Both the position numbers and the translations under genes were made by a program. DNA of 16,014 nucleotides, taken from NCBI GenBank assembly GCA_900753285.1, contig CAADYN010000063.1, forward strand, positions 1 to 16,014, read 5' to 3'. Positions 6,679-13,828 of the stretch are shown in pieces. The notes under the pieces are model-generated. The model made no database searches. It saw only the letters and a list, made by a program, of their open reading frames with translations, and was not told the DNA's origin. This stretch comes from Clostridia bacterium (GTDB taxonomy: Bacteria > Bacillota > Clostridia > Oscillospirales > CAG-272). Within the stretch, counting starts at the first letter, position 1. Each line of letters begins with the position of its first letter.

Positions 6679-7341
6679 ATGAAGCGATTATTAATTTTCG
6701 GTGACTCAATTATGCGCGGCGTGTACTATTCTGCCGAAGAGGGAAGACACAAGATTTTCAGTGAAAGATTCAACTGTCTCAAGGAGCGCGGCTTTGAAGT
6801 CATAAACAGCTCGAGAATGGGCGCGACGGTTGAGATGGGCGAGGCTCTCGTGAAGAAGAAGCTTACCACGCCTGCCGAGGACACTACCGTGATTTTTGAG
6901 TACGGCGGAAATGACTGCGACTTCCACTGGGCTGACATATCTGCCGATCCGAGCGGAGACTTCTCTCCGAACACGCCTGCCGATAAATTTGCGAAAATAT
7001 ACGGCTCTATTATAAGCTACGCGTCCGAGATGGGAGCAAAGGTGAAGCTGTGCAATCTCGTTCCGCTTGACTCGGAGAAGTACGTTCGGTGGATTTCACG
7101 CGACCTGTCGTATGACAACATCATAAGCTGGCTCGGAGACGCGAGTATGCTCTACCGCTGGCACGAATACTACAACAGAACCGCGGAGACTTTGGCTGAA
7201 AAGTACGGTGCTGAGCTTATCGACATCCGCTCTCCGTTCCTGCTCTCGCATAACTACAAGAACTACATCTGCTCCGACGGCATTCATCCGACCGTTGAGG
7301 GTCACAGAATGATAGACAGCCTCATTGCCGAAGCCGTATGA
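6679..7341 (+). CDS. SGNH/GDSL-family hydrolase (esterase or deacylase)
   Basis: A 220-aa protein made of a single SGNH domain. All four blocks are visible: LLIFGDSIMRG with nucleophile Ser10, SSRMGAT with Gly48, EYGGNDCD with Asn78, and SDGIHPTVEGH with Asp200 and His203. There is no signal peptide or membrane helix, so it should act in the cytoplasm on an ester or acetyl group, perhaps on an imported acetylated sugar or lipid; the substrate cannot be told. AAAGGTGA upstream of the ATG supports the start. It is a one-gene transcript with its own promoter carrying a repeat element, divergent from the membrane XRE regulator that I infer controls it. It ends at a terminator shared with the convergent polysaccharide operon. 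Confidence 0.9.
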   Translation: MKRLLIFGDSIMRGVYYSAEEGRHKIFSERFNCLKERGFEVINSSRMGATVEMGEALVKKKLTTPAEDTTVIFEYGGNDCDFHWADISADPSGDFSPNTPADKFAKIYGSIISYASEMGAKVKLCNLVPLDSEKYVRWISRDLSYDNIISWLGDASMLYRWHEYYNRTAETLAEKYGAELIDIRSPFLLSHNYKNYICSDGIHPTVEGHRMIDSLIAEAV

Positions 7342-7346
7342 TATAG

Positions 7347-7397
7347 AAAAACTCCCGAAGTATGTTCACATGATAAAGAATACACGCGGGAGTTTTA
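7347..7397. terminator. bidirectional terminator between the SGNH gene and the polysaccharide operon
   Basis: AAAACTCCCG (7348-7357) and CGGGAGTTTT (7387-7396) form a perfect 10-bp stem whose A and T ends supply a U-rich tract in both directions. The 29-nt loop contains a second helix (GTAT 7360-7363 with ATAC 7380-7383), which would bring the arms together. It lies between the convergent stop codons, 6 nt past one and 8 nt past the other. Confidence 0.82.
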
Positions 7398-7404
7398 TCT
7401 ATGA

Positions 7405-8742
7405 TTAATCGTAAATGAAGCTGTTCAGTCTTGTTCCCGCTGCGGAGATATCATAGGAGATGATTGACATACCGTTGTACCACGCAAACTGATAAGCGTC
7501 GCTGAACGGCACGTTTTCCGTCTCTATCGTGAGATTTGAGCCGTTCGCAAGGACTGAGGTTGCGAGTGTGACAAGCTCTGTTGCGGAAATATTGGTCTTG
7601 ATGAGCGAGAAAGCGTAGTTTGTGATGTCGTAAAGGTCCGTCACGGATTTTGTCGCCATAAGCTGCTTTGCCACGGCGGTTATAGTGTCTCTCTGTCGCT
7701 TGGTTCTGCCGAAGTCGTTGCCGATGGAGCGGTTTCTCATGTGCGTCAGGGCAAGCTCGGGGTCAAGGTGGTTCAGTCCGGGGGAGATGGTTCTTCCTGT
7801 GTAAAGACTGTACAGCGCAGCTTCTTCCTCGGTTAGCTCTATGTCAACGCCGCCGACATATTCGATAAAGTCCTTCACACCGCCGAAGTCTACTACAAGA
7901 AACTGCTGTATGTCAAGTCCGTACAGCTGATTTATGGTGTTTATCGACAGTCCCACGCCGCCGTAGAAGTAAGCGGTATTGAGCCTGTTCCAGCCGACGC
8001 CTTCAATGGGTACAAGTGAGTCGCGGAGCAGGGATGTGAGCTTCAACGTGCCTTTTTTGGAGTTGTAAGACGCGATTATCATAACGTCGCTGCGACCTCT
8101 GTCGAGAGTTACGTCGCGTGAATCCGTTCCGAGTATGAGAATGTTCTTCACATCGGAGTTTTTCTGGCTGACTTTGTAGATGGGAGTTTTGCCGTAGACG
8201 CTCACGACATTTTCGGATTTGCCGAAGGACGCGTCCTCGTTTCGCGGTATCTCGGTGTAGGTCTTTGTCTCGGACGGCGTGTTTATCACCGGAGCAAGCG
8301 TTTCCGGCGGCTTTGTTTCGGCGGGCTTGTCCGAGACCTTGCCGGCTTCTGCGTACAGTGATTCGCTCGGGTCGGTTTCCGTCTCGGTTTCTGTTTCAGT
8401 TACTTCCGTCTCGGTTACTTCCGTCTCGATTTCTGTTTCGACTTCAGTCTCTTGCATTTCCGTCTCGGGGATAAGATCCACGCCTTCCTGCCATTCTCCG
8501 GAGGTGTCGATTGTTATCTCAGGGTAGTCCGGCATAACGTATTCGTCCTCACGCTCGACAGGATGGTGCTTTTCATACGCCAGTTTGTTGTACTGCGCCA
8601 CGAGTGAGCCGAAAATTATCGCGGACGGTATCAAAATCACCGCTAAAATCGAAGCTATGACGATGAGTATTATCTTACCCGCGCCGAGCTTTTTTTTCTT
8701 TTCGGATTCCGGCGGAGTTTGTGTGTTTTCCTTGTCGCTCAA
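7405..8742 (-). CDS. LytR-CpsA-Psr (LCP) family envelope-polymer attachment protein
   Basis: A 445-aa type II membrane protein. LCP enzymes transfer lipid-linked polysaccharide or teichoic acid to peptidoglycan outside the cell. Residues 21-50 are a single transmembrane helix after a charged cytoplasmic tail; ~93-124 is an almost pure Glu/Thr repeat; the LCP domain covers ~195-365: NILILGTDSRD (200-210), RGRSDVMI (215-222), SLLRDS (237-242) and RNRSIGNDFGRTKRQR (336-351), holding the conserved Asp and Arg residues. The start is a TTG at 8742, with AGAGGG upstream; no ATG occurs before the membrane helix. It overlaps the preceding peptidase gene by 4 nt (TTGA), suggesting translational coupling. 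As last gene of the polysaccharide operon it fits a role in anchoring the finished polymer. Confidence 0.94.
   Translation of the reverse strand: MSDKENTQTPPESEKKKKLGAGKIILIVIASILAVILIPSAIIFGSLVAQYNKLAYEKHHPVEREDEYVMPDYPEITIDTSGEWQEGVDLIPETEMQETEVETEIETEVTETEVTETETETETDPSESLYAEAGKVSDKPAETKPPETLAPVINTPSETKTYTEIPRNEDASFGKSENVVSVYGKTPIYKVSQKNSDVKNILILGTDSRDVTLDRGRSDVMIIASYNSKKGTLKLTSLLRDSLVPIEGVGWNRLNTAYFYGGVGLSINTINQLYGLDIQQFLVVDFGGVKDFIEYVGGVDIELTEEEAALYSLYTGRTISPGLNHLDPELALTHMRNRSIGNDFGRTKRQRDTITAVAKQLMATKSVTDLYDITNYAFSLIKTNISATELVTLATSVLANGSNLTIETENVPFSDAYQFAWYNGMSIISYDISAAGTRLNSFIYD
8371..8466 (-). repeat. Glu/Thr-coding tandem repeat in the LCP gene
   Basis: The stretch encodes residues ~93-124 of the LCP protein, an alternation of ET, EV and EI units with a strongly negative charge. 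At DNA level a perfect 15-bp unit GTTACTTCCGTCTCG occurs twice in tandem (8399-8413 and 8414-8428), with degenerate copies around it. It forms an extended linker between membrane helix and catalytic domain. Confidence 0.85.
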
Positions 8743-9191
8743 TTTTTGTCCCTCTTTTGATTTTTCAGCTTACTTATAAAACCAAACAGCCGCCGCCGTA
8801 CAGGATAAGTCGGGTACCACAGACAATCCCATATTCTGAGCAGCGGCGCGTTGTATTTCACGTTTTTGTTGCCCATTTTTATGTATTCCACCGCGGCTAT
8901 GACCTGATGGGGCAAAATCCTCTCACACCAGTCCTGCGCGTCTCCGTTCATCACGAGGGTGTTTCCGTCGATTTTTCTCACTCTGTGCAGAATGAGGGAG
9001 CCGTCGCGCCTTCTGAACAGGAGAATTCTGCCCTTTTTCGGCACAAAATCCTTTGTCAGAAGAACAGTGCTTCGTCCGTCCTTTAGAAGCGGAGCCATGC
9101 TTGAGCCGGTGACAGTCAGCGGAAAAACTCCGTCGGACGAGAGAATCGCTTTAACTAAGGCGTCGGCGTCGACAATTCTGACGTTTTTCAT
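8739..9191 (-). CDS. S24/S26-type serine peptidase, small, without membrane anchor
   Basis: A 150-aa protein with the signal-peptidase/LexA peptidase core. GSSMAPLLKDG (29-39) holds the Ser-Met motif with probable nucleophile Ser31; RRRDGSLILHRVRKI (60-74) places His69 where bacterial leader peptidase or LexA would have lysine, as in the Ser/His (SipW/ER-type) branch; MNGDAQ (81-86) corresponds to the GD(N/S) box. No hydrophobic helix is present, unlike true signal peptidases, so the active site appears to face the cytoplasm; the C-terminus is basic (KLKNQKRDKN). It overlaps the kinase gene before it and the LCP gene after it by 4 nt each, so all three are probably coupled. It has no clear ribosome binding site of its own. 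Target unknown; a protein of the same operon or an adjacent peptide is an inference. Confidence 0.75.
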   Translation of the reverse strand: MKNVRIVDADALVKAILSSDGVFPLTVTGSSMAPLLKDGRSTVLLTKDFVPKKGRILLFRRRDGSLILHRVRKIDGNTLVMNGDAQDWCERILPHQVIAAVEYIKMGNKNVKYNAPLLRIWDCLWYPTYPVRRRLFGFISKLKNQKRDKN

Positions 9192-10666
9192 TTGTTGTCA
9201 TTGCTTGAGCCGTAGCCGTAACCGCTCTTGTAGCCGTAGCCATAGTGATAACCGTAGTGATATCCGCCGTAGCCGTACTTGTAACCGTAGCCGTAACCGC
9301 CGATTCCGCTTGACGCACCGTTCAGTATGCATCCCGCAAGCTGTACGTCGGAGGAGAGCATTGTGTCGATGGAGGTACGAATTCTCGAAACGCGTACGTC
9401 GTCATGCTTCACAACAAGGTAAGCGCAGTCGGACACACTGCCGAACACAGCAGATTCCGAGGTAAGACCTATCGGGGAGGTGTCGACGATAACGTAGTCG
9501 TAATTTTTGCGGAGCACGTCGAAGACAGACTTTAAATTGTCGTGTCTTACGATGTTCCACAGCTTGAAGTGGGCGGTGTTGAAGTTGAGCACGGAGAGCG
9601 TAATATCACCGGACAGGTTGAGCTTTGATATCTTCACGAGCTGTCTGTCCGCAGGGTCAAGCTCCAGCGGCTTTGCACCGAGAGCACTGCGCACAGTCGG
9701 ACTGCGGAGGTCTGCGTCTACAATAATGACGTTTTTCTTCATGGAAGCCGCAGAAAGCGCAAGGTTTACTGCGGTTGTTGTTTTTCCTTCGGAAGGAGCG
9801 GTGCTTGTTACCATTATTACCTTGCCGTATTCCGAGGCGGATTTCATGACGGCGTTCCTAAGACCTCGCACTGCTTCACGGTAGCTGTCGCTGACGAGCT
9901 TGTTTGTGATTATAACGTCATGGTTGACATCCTTGCCGTACTTTTTGAAGCTGACGTTCGGAAGCACGCTGACGCACTTCTGACCGAGCTTTTCCGTGAT
10001 ATCGCTTCGAGAGGTGACTGTGCGGCGGAGCATTACATAAACCACAGCCCATAGTATACCGATAAACGCACCGACAGCCGCACCTTTCAGAATCTCATTG
10101 CGGTAGTTCAGCGTGTTGTACGGCTCGGTCGGCACCTCTGGATAGCTCAGTATTACAAGGTCGGTGTTGCCGATAACATAGTCTGCCACTGCGGGATAAT
10201 TCTTTATGACCGACTGTAGAATCTCGTAGGTGAGGTTCGGGTCGCTGCCTTCCGCTGATATGGTGAACATATTCGTGCCCTTTACGGACGACGCGGAAAG
10301 ATTCACCGGCAGTGTGGACATTTCAAGGTCGTTGCAGATTATGTCCTGCAGGATATTGCTCTTTATAATGTTCGGGAAGGTAGAGGACAGCTGATTGGCG
10401 GTCGCTCTGTTGTATGAAAACGAGTACGAGGTCATACCGATGCCCGACGAGCCTATCTCCTGCGTATGTACGGTAAAGGTCACGCTTGAGCGGTAGAGCG
10501 GACTGAAATGCGCATAGCTCCTGTAGAACATAAATCCGCCGAAAACCACCGCGAGAATCAATATGATATACCAAAATTTAACTATAGCTCCGAAGATGGC
10601 TTCAAACGGTATCGCTATCTGCTGCTCCTCCGAACTCTGTCGGGAATGATTCATTGTTTCGTTCAT
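9188..10666 (-). CDS. Wzz/BY-kinase fusion: polysaccharide co-polymerase with tyrosine autokinase (copy 1, Tyr-rich tail)
   Basis: A 492-aa fusion of a CpsC/Wzz-type membrane domain and a CpsD-type bacterial tyrosine kinase, which regulate chain length and export of exopolysaccharide. Membrane helices lie at ~30-48 and ~194-213 around an extracellular loop. The kinase shows Walker A APSEGKTTT (290-298, Lys295), Walker A' VIIVDADLR (313-321) and Walker B YVIVDTSP (391-398). The tail 458-485 holds 13 tyrosines alternating with Gly, Lys and His, the expected autophosphorylation cluster. The stretch between Walker A' and B (~322-390) looks divergent, with no recognisable NPxELL motif. GGTGAT upstream supports the ATG at 10666, 23 nt after the second kinase gene. 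The CpsB-type phosphatase upstream in the operon would reverse the phosphorylation. Confidence 0.93.
   Translation of the reverse strand: MNETMNHSRQSSEEQQIAIPFEAIFGAIVKFWYIILILAVVFGGFMFYRSYAHFSPLYRSSVTFTVHTQEIGSSGIGMTSYSFSYNRATANQLSSTFPNIIKSNILQDIICNDLEMSTLPVNLSASSVKGTNMFTISAEGSDPNLTYEILQSVIKNYPAVADYVIGNTDLVILSYPEVPTEPYNTLNYRNEILKGAAVGAFIGILWAVVYVMLRRTVTSRSDITEKLGQKCVSVLPNVSFKKYGKDVNHDVIITNKLVSDSYREAVRGLRNAVMKSASEYGKVIMVTSTAPSEGKTTTAVNLALSAASMKKNVIIVDADLRSPTVRSALGAKPLELDPADRQLVKISKLNLSGDITLSVLNFNTAHFKLWNIVRHDNLKSVFDVLRKNYDYVIVDTSPIGLTSESAVFGSVSDCAYLVVKHDDVRVSRIRTSIDTMLSSDVQLAGCILNGASSGIGGYGYGYKYGYGGYHYGYHYGYGYKSGYGYGSSNDNK
9209..9297 (-). repeat. degenerate Gly-Tyr coding repeat in the kinase tail
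   Basis: Short units resembling CCGTAGC/CCGTAAC on the + strand recur irregularly and encode the alternating Gly-Tyr tail of BY-kinase copy 1. The repeat arises from codon repetition; unit and spacer lengths are irregular, so it is not a CRISPR array. Confidence 0.8.
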
Positions 10667-10689
10667 TTATATCACCGTTTAGGTTGCCT

Positions 10690-12165
10690 TCATATATCGT
10701 GCTTTGAGTATTTGCTTCCGTAGGTTGTGCTGTAGCCGTAGTAGTTTCCGCCCTGTCCCGACTCATCCGCGCCGAGTTGACCGAGAAGTGAGAACTCGCG
10801 GTGTACGTCGTTCAGAATGCATCCGGCGAACTTTTCACCGTTCTTGTTTTCGCGGAAGGTGAGAGTGGCATCATTTATGTCAACGGTGTAGTCGCGGTCG
10901 GTTCTGACGATGAGCAGGGTCTTGTCCGCAAGGTCGCCGATTGACGCAACATCAGCCGCAACGGAAAGCGGGGGCGTGTCGATTATGATAAAGTCAAACT
11001 CGTTCTCCGCGAGGTAGTTAAGCGCAGACGAAACCGTGGGGGAATGAATCCAGCGAACGTAATCCTCATGACTGCGGGAATTGAGTGCCAGAAAAAGGCT
11101 TGTGTCGCGGTACTTGTATTCGGTGTAGCTGAAATTCTGCGGCGGCAGCTTTCCTGTGAGAACTGCGGTAAAGTCCGTTCCCTCAGGCTGCGGCAGCTCG
11201 AAGATTTTGTGCAGAGACGGCTTCTTGTAGTCCATGTCGATAAGGAGAACACGGTTGCCGCGGCTTGCGAGAGACAGTGCGATGTTTGCGGTTGTCGTGG
11301 ATTTTCCCTCGTTTTCGGCTACGCTCGTTATCATGAAGATACGGCTTCCGTCGACGCGCTTTGTATATTCGAGCTTTGTCGCCATCTTTTGGTAGCATTC
11401 CGTGAACATGAATCCGGTTTTCGGGTCCGTTATGAGAAGCGGAGTTTTATTTCTCTTAAAGAAAGCCTTTGCCGAATGGTACTTTTTCTGGTGAACCACA
11501 GTACCGAAGAGCACGGAGTCAACCTTGTTTCTGAAGTCTTCCTCGTCCTTTACGGTGTCGCGTGTTACCGATATCGCAACGATTCCCGCAAGTGAGAGAA
11601 GAGCGAGAAGAATCACGACTGTGGATTTGTATTTTTCGTTTATCGTGTTTGAGGGGGAGGTCGGCAGGTTCGGGGAGCGCATTGTCTCGACAACCGAGTC
11701 CTGGAATATCGCTTCAGCAATGGCGGGATAAACCTCAAGCACCGCGCAAAGCTCATTGTACGACGTTTCGGGAGAAGAAGAGGTTACGGAAACCGTAAAA
11801 ATATTTGTGTCGGGAAGCACGGAGCTTGACACTTTTCCTTCAAACGAACTCATACCGAGCTTTTCGGCGGCTCTTGTCTTAACTATCGGCTGAACGAGAA
11901 CCTCCGTGTAAATCTCCGCGATTTCGGATGAGGACGAGAGGTTCGTGTATGTGTACGCCGCGGAGTTTTTCATGTTTACGATGAGCGTCGAGGTGCTTGT
12001 GTACTGCGGTACGTACATTCCGCGGCTCCAGATGTAGACAGCCATGACACCGATGAGAGCGGACATTATCACCACCCATATATTGGCAATAATATCGCGC
12101 ACAAGGCTGTACAGCTCGACGTGAATTGCGGTTTTTTTAGAAGGGATATCAGCGTTATTGTTCAT
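10690..12165 (-). CDS. Wzz/BY-kinase fusion: polysaccharide co-polymerase with tyrosine autokinase (copy 2, short Tyr tail)
   Basis: The start is the ATG at 12165 (491 aa): AAGG lies 7 nt upstream, and the longer frame from 12234 would run 61 nt back into the preceding gene. The architecture matches its neighbour: membrane helices ~27-46 and ~181-200 around an extracellular loop, then a kinase domain with Walker A SVAENEGKST (281-290, Lys288), Walker A' LLIDMDYKKP (307-316) and Walker B FIIIDTPP (392-399). The tail has only five tyrosines (475, 476, 478, 482, 486). The two proteins are clearly distant paralogues rather than a recent duplication. It starts 8 nt after the Ig-like protein gene. 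Both copies keep the catalytic Asp and Lys residues, so both may be active; they could form a mixed ring, cross-phosphorylate, or serve two polymers. Confidence 0.93.
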   Translation of the reverse strand: MNNNADIPSKKTAIHVELYSLVRDIIANIWVVIMSALIGVMAVYIWSRGMYVPQYTSTSTLIVNMKNSAAYTYTNLSSSSEIAEIYTEVLVQPIVKTRAAEKLGMSSFEGKVSSSVLPDTNIFTVSVTSSSPETSYNELCAVLEVYPAIAEAIFQDSVVETMRSPNLPTSPSNTINEKYKSTVVILLALLSLAGIVAISVTRDTVKDEEDFRNKVDSVLFGTVVHQKKYHSAKAFFKRNKTPLLITDPKTGFMFTECYQKMATKLEYTKRVDGSRIFMITSVAENEGKSTTTANIALSLASRGNRVLLIDMDYKKPSLHKIFELPQPEGTDFTAVLTGKLPPQNFSYTEYKYRDTSLFLALNSRSHEDYVRWIHSPTVSSALNYLAENEFDFIIIDTPPLSVAADVASIGDLADKTLLIVRTDRDYTVDINDATLTFRENKNGEKFAGCILNDVHREFSLLGQLGADESGQGGNYYGYSTTYGSKYSKHDI

Positions 12166-12173
12166 TTTAAACC

Positions 12174-12989
12174 TTATTCCTCTACTATTACTGTGAGTAC
12201 CTTGTGGCAGGAGCGTCCCGCGGAGTCCGTGCATCTGTAGTGAACCTCGTACTGACCGGGAACGGAGGTGTTTATGTTAGTGTCGGTAACAACAGCGTCG
12301 CGCAGGTCTTCACCGTCATAGCTTGTCGCGGAGAGAAGATTGCCGTCGATGTCTACGCTGTCACCTGTTTTCACGTACATAAGGTAGTCTTTTAACACAA
12401 TCTCGGGAGAGGACAGCGATATCTGCTCGATGTATATGGGAAGGCGGAGCGTAATCTTGTCTCCCTTGCTGTTTGTGACCTTCGCGGAGATGTTGTAGGT
12501 TCCGGCGGTCTGCGAGCTGTATTCGATGGCGGTGATTATGACCTTGTCGCTGATGTCGCCGTCAATGCAGTCAACTGCGCCGAGGATGTAGCGGATGGAA
12601 ATATTCTCCGAAACTCCGAAAACAAGGGAGTCCGAGAGGGTGAAGTGCGGGCTTGTGTAGTCGGCGTAGCGTATCTTTCTCTGCGCGGAGGACGAATGGT
12701 TGTCGTTGTCGCAGACGGAGTATTTCACCACGGAAACGCCCTTCTCGGTGAATCGGGAGATGGATTCGATTATGATTTTGTCCGTGATGTCGCCGTCTTT
12801 TTCGTCGTGCGCGGTCACTCCTGTGAGAAGCTCCTCGCGGTCCGCGTCAAGACTTATGTCAATGATGTCGTTTTCGATGATTATCTCGGGGTATGTGTGG
12901 TCGAGTCTGAGCTGCATTATGTTGAACCAGACAAACGCGCACAAAGTAATAATAAACAAAGCAAGTACGCTGTAACGTAGGATCTTCAT
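12174..12989 (-). CDS. membrane-anchored protein with three Ig-like (DUF5011/HYR-type) domains
   Basis: A 271-aa protein: an N-terminal membrane helix (~6-26) and three extracellular beta-sandwich repeats. Domain 1 (~33-110) has GVTAHDEKDGDITDKIII, domain 2 (~113-190) has GAVDCIDGDISDKVII, domain 3 (~195-271) has the YDGEDLRDAVVTD form; each keeps the D-G-D/E-I/L-x-D block followed by a Y-x-V/I-x-Y strand, typical of DUF5011 and cadherin-like domains that bind carbohydrate or protein. No catalytic motif is seen. GGAG lies 10 nt before the ATG. The 97-nt gap upstream, after cpsB, is the largest in the operon and shows no clear promoter or terminator. Position just before two Wzz/BY-kinases suggests a surface scaffold or polymer-binding partner of that complex, which is inference. 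Confidence 0.78.
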   Translation of the reverse strand: MKILRYSVLALFIITLCAFVWFNIMQLRLDHTYPEIIIENDIIDISLDADREELLTGVTAHDEKDGDITDKIIIESISRFTEKGVSVVKYSVCDNDNHSSSAQRKIRYADYTSPHFTLSDSLVFGVSENISIRYILGAVDCIDGDISDKVIITAIEYSSQTAGTYNISAKVTNSKGDKITLRLPIYIEQISLSSPEIVLKDYLMYVKTGDSVDIDGNLLSATSYDGEDLRDAVVTDTNINTSVPGQYEVHYRCTDSAGRSCHKVLTVIVEE

Positions 12990-13086
12990 CCGAATGGATC
13001 TCCAAGTGCCGGATTACCGGAATGTTTTCGCGCGGAAAAAACTGTATTTCAAGTTGTATTTATTCCCGCACGGCAGAAGTTAGGTA

Positions 13087-13827
13087 TTATTCCTCGTATT
13101 CGCCGGGAGTTATTTTCATGTTTTTCAGTATCTTCTCGGGGTTGCCGACGGTCAGCTTCTCCGCGTAATTTGCCGAGTACATTTCACGCACGGCGTCGTA
13201 CACGTTTTTCAGTCCGGGTGAGCGCCTTGTCGAGGAATGAGCGTCGCTCGCGATGAAGTCGGCAAGTCCGTGACGCAGAATAAAGTGTGCGTTTTCCTGA
13301 GCGGTATGCCCGAACGAGCCTTTTAGACTGCCTTTGTTCAGCTGGATGAGCGCGCCGCATTTTTTGAGAAGAGCAATGTTCACCCTGTCCTTCGCCGCCT
13401 GATACCTTTCGGGATGAGCGACTACGGGGACAAATCCGCGCGAGGCTATGTATGACGTTCTCTCCTCGATGAGCGAATAGTCGGTGTCAAGAGGAAACTC
13501 GACTAGTACATAGCCGGAGTGTGCGAGGGTGAGCAGCTTGTGAGACTTCAGCATTGACGGTATCTCGCGATAGTTGTCGCCCACCATTATCTCCTGACCG
13601 GAGTAGAGCTTTAAATCTATCCCGGCGTCGGAGAGCAGCAGTGAAAATTTCTTTTTCAGCGTGTGCAGCTTCATTGTGTCGGTGGGGGAGTCGGAGTTTA
13701 CGTGGGAGGTGCAGATAATGCCGACTGTGCCGTTTTTTATCGCGTCAGCCGCCATTTTCAGCGATTCTTCAAACGATGGAGAACCGTCGTCTGTTCCCGG
13801 AAGTATGTGACAGTGGATATCGTACAT
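13087..13827 (-). CDS. cpsB: CpsB/CapC-type PHP-domain protein tyrosine phosphatase
   Basis: A 246-aa metal-dependent phosphatase of the PHP family, the usual CpsB/YwqE length. All family motifs are visible: DIHCHILPGTDDG (3-15; His5, His7, Asp13), TSH (40-42), GQE (77-79), VEFP (109-112), HPERY (138-142) and SDAH (194-197), which together bind the metal cluster. Its established role is to dephosphorylate the tyrosine-rich tail of CpsD-type kinases and so set the phosphorylation cycle that controls capsule export. Two such kinases follow in the same operon. The ATG lies one base after the TGA of the CapD-like gene and has no clear ribosome binding site, so translation is probably coupled. Confidence 0.95.
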   Translation of the reverse strand: MYDIHCHILPGTDDGSPSFEESLKMAADAIKNGTVGIICTSHVNSDSPTDTMKLHTLKKKFSLLLSDAGIDLKLYSGQEIMVGDNYREIPSMLKSHKLLTLAHSGYVLVEFPLDTDYSLIEERTSYIASRGFVPVVAHPERYQAAKDRVNIALLKKCGALIQLNKGSLKGSFGHTAQENAHFILRHGLADFIASDAHSSTRRSPGLKNVYDAVREMYSANYAEKLTVGNPEKILKNMKITPGEYEE

Positions 13828-13828
13828 T

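Noticed and set aside
8279..8527. + strand frame coding for a Ser/Val repeat protein
   Set aside because: It is the antisense of the Glu/Thr repeat in the LCP gene.
9200..9300. Short repeats near 9200-9300 resembling a CRISPR-like or satellite array
   Set aside because: Units are 6-12 nt, irregular, and in frame with the Gly-Tyr tail of a kinase gene; no spacers or cas genes.
11044..11595. + strand open frame of 183 codons
   Set aside because: It is a shadow of the second BY-kinase gene on the other strand, which has Walker motifs and operon context.
12166..12234. Longer start (12234) for the second BY-kinase
   Set aside because: It would overlap the Ig-like protein gene by 61 nt and adds residues without similarity; the ATG at 12165 has AAGG 7 nt upstream.
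12990..13086. Possible internal promoter in the 97-nt gap between cpsB and the Ig-like gene
   Set aside because: No pair of -35 and -10 boxes with proper spacing was found, and no terminator hairpin with a T tract.
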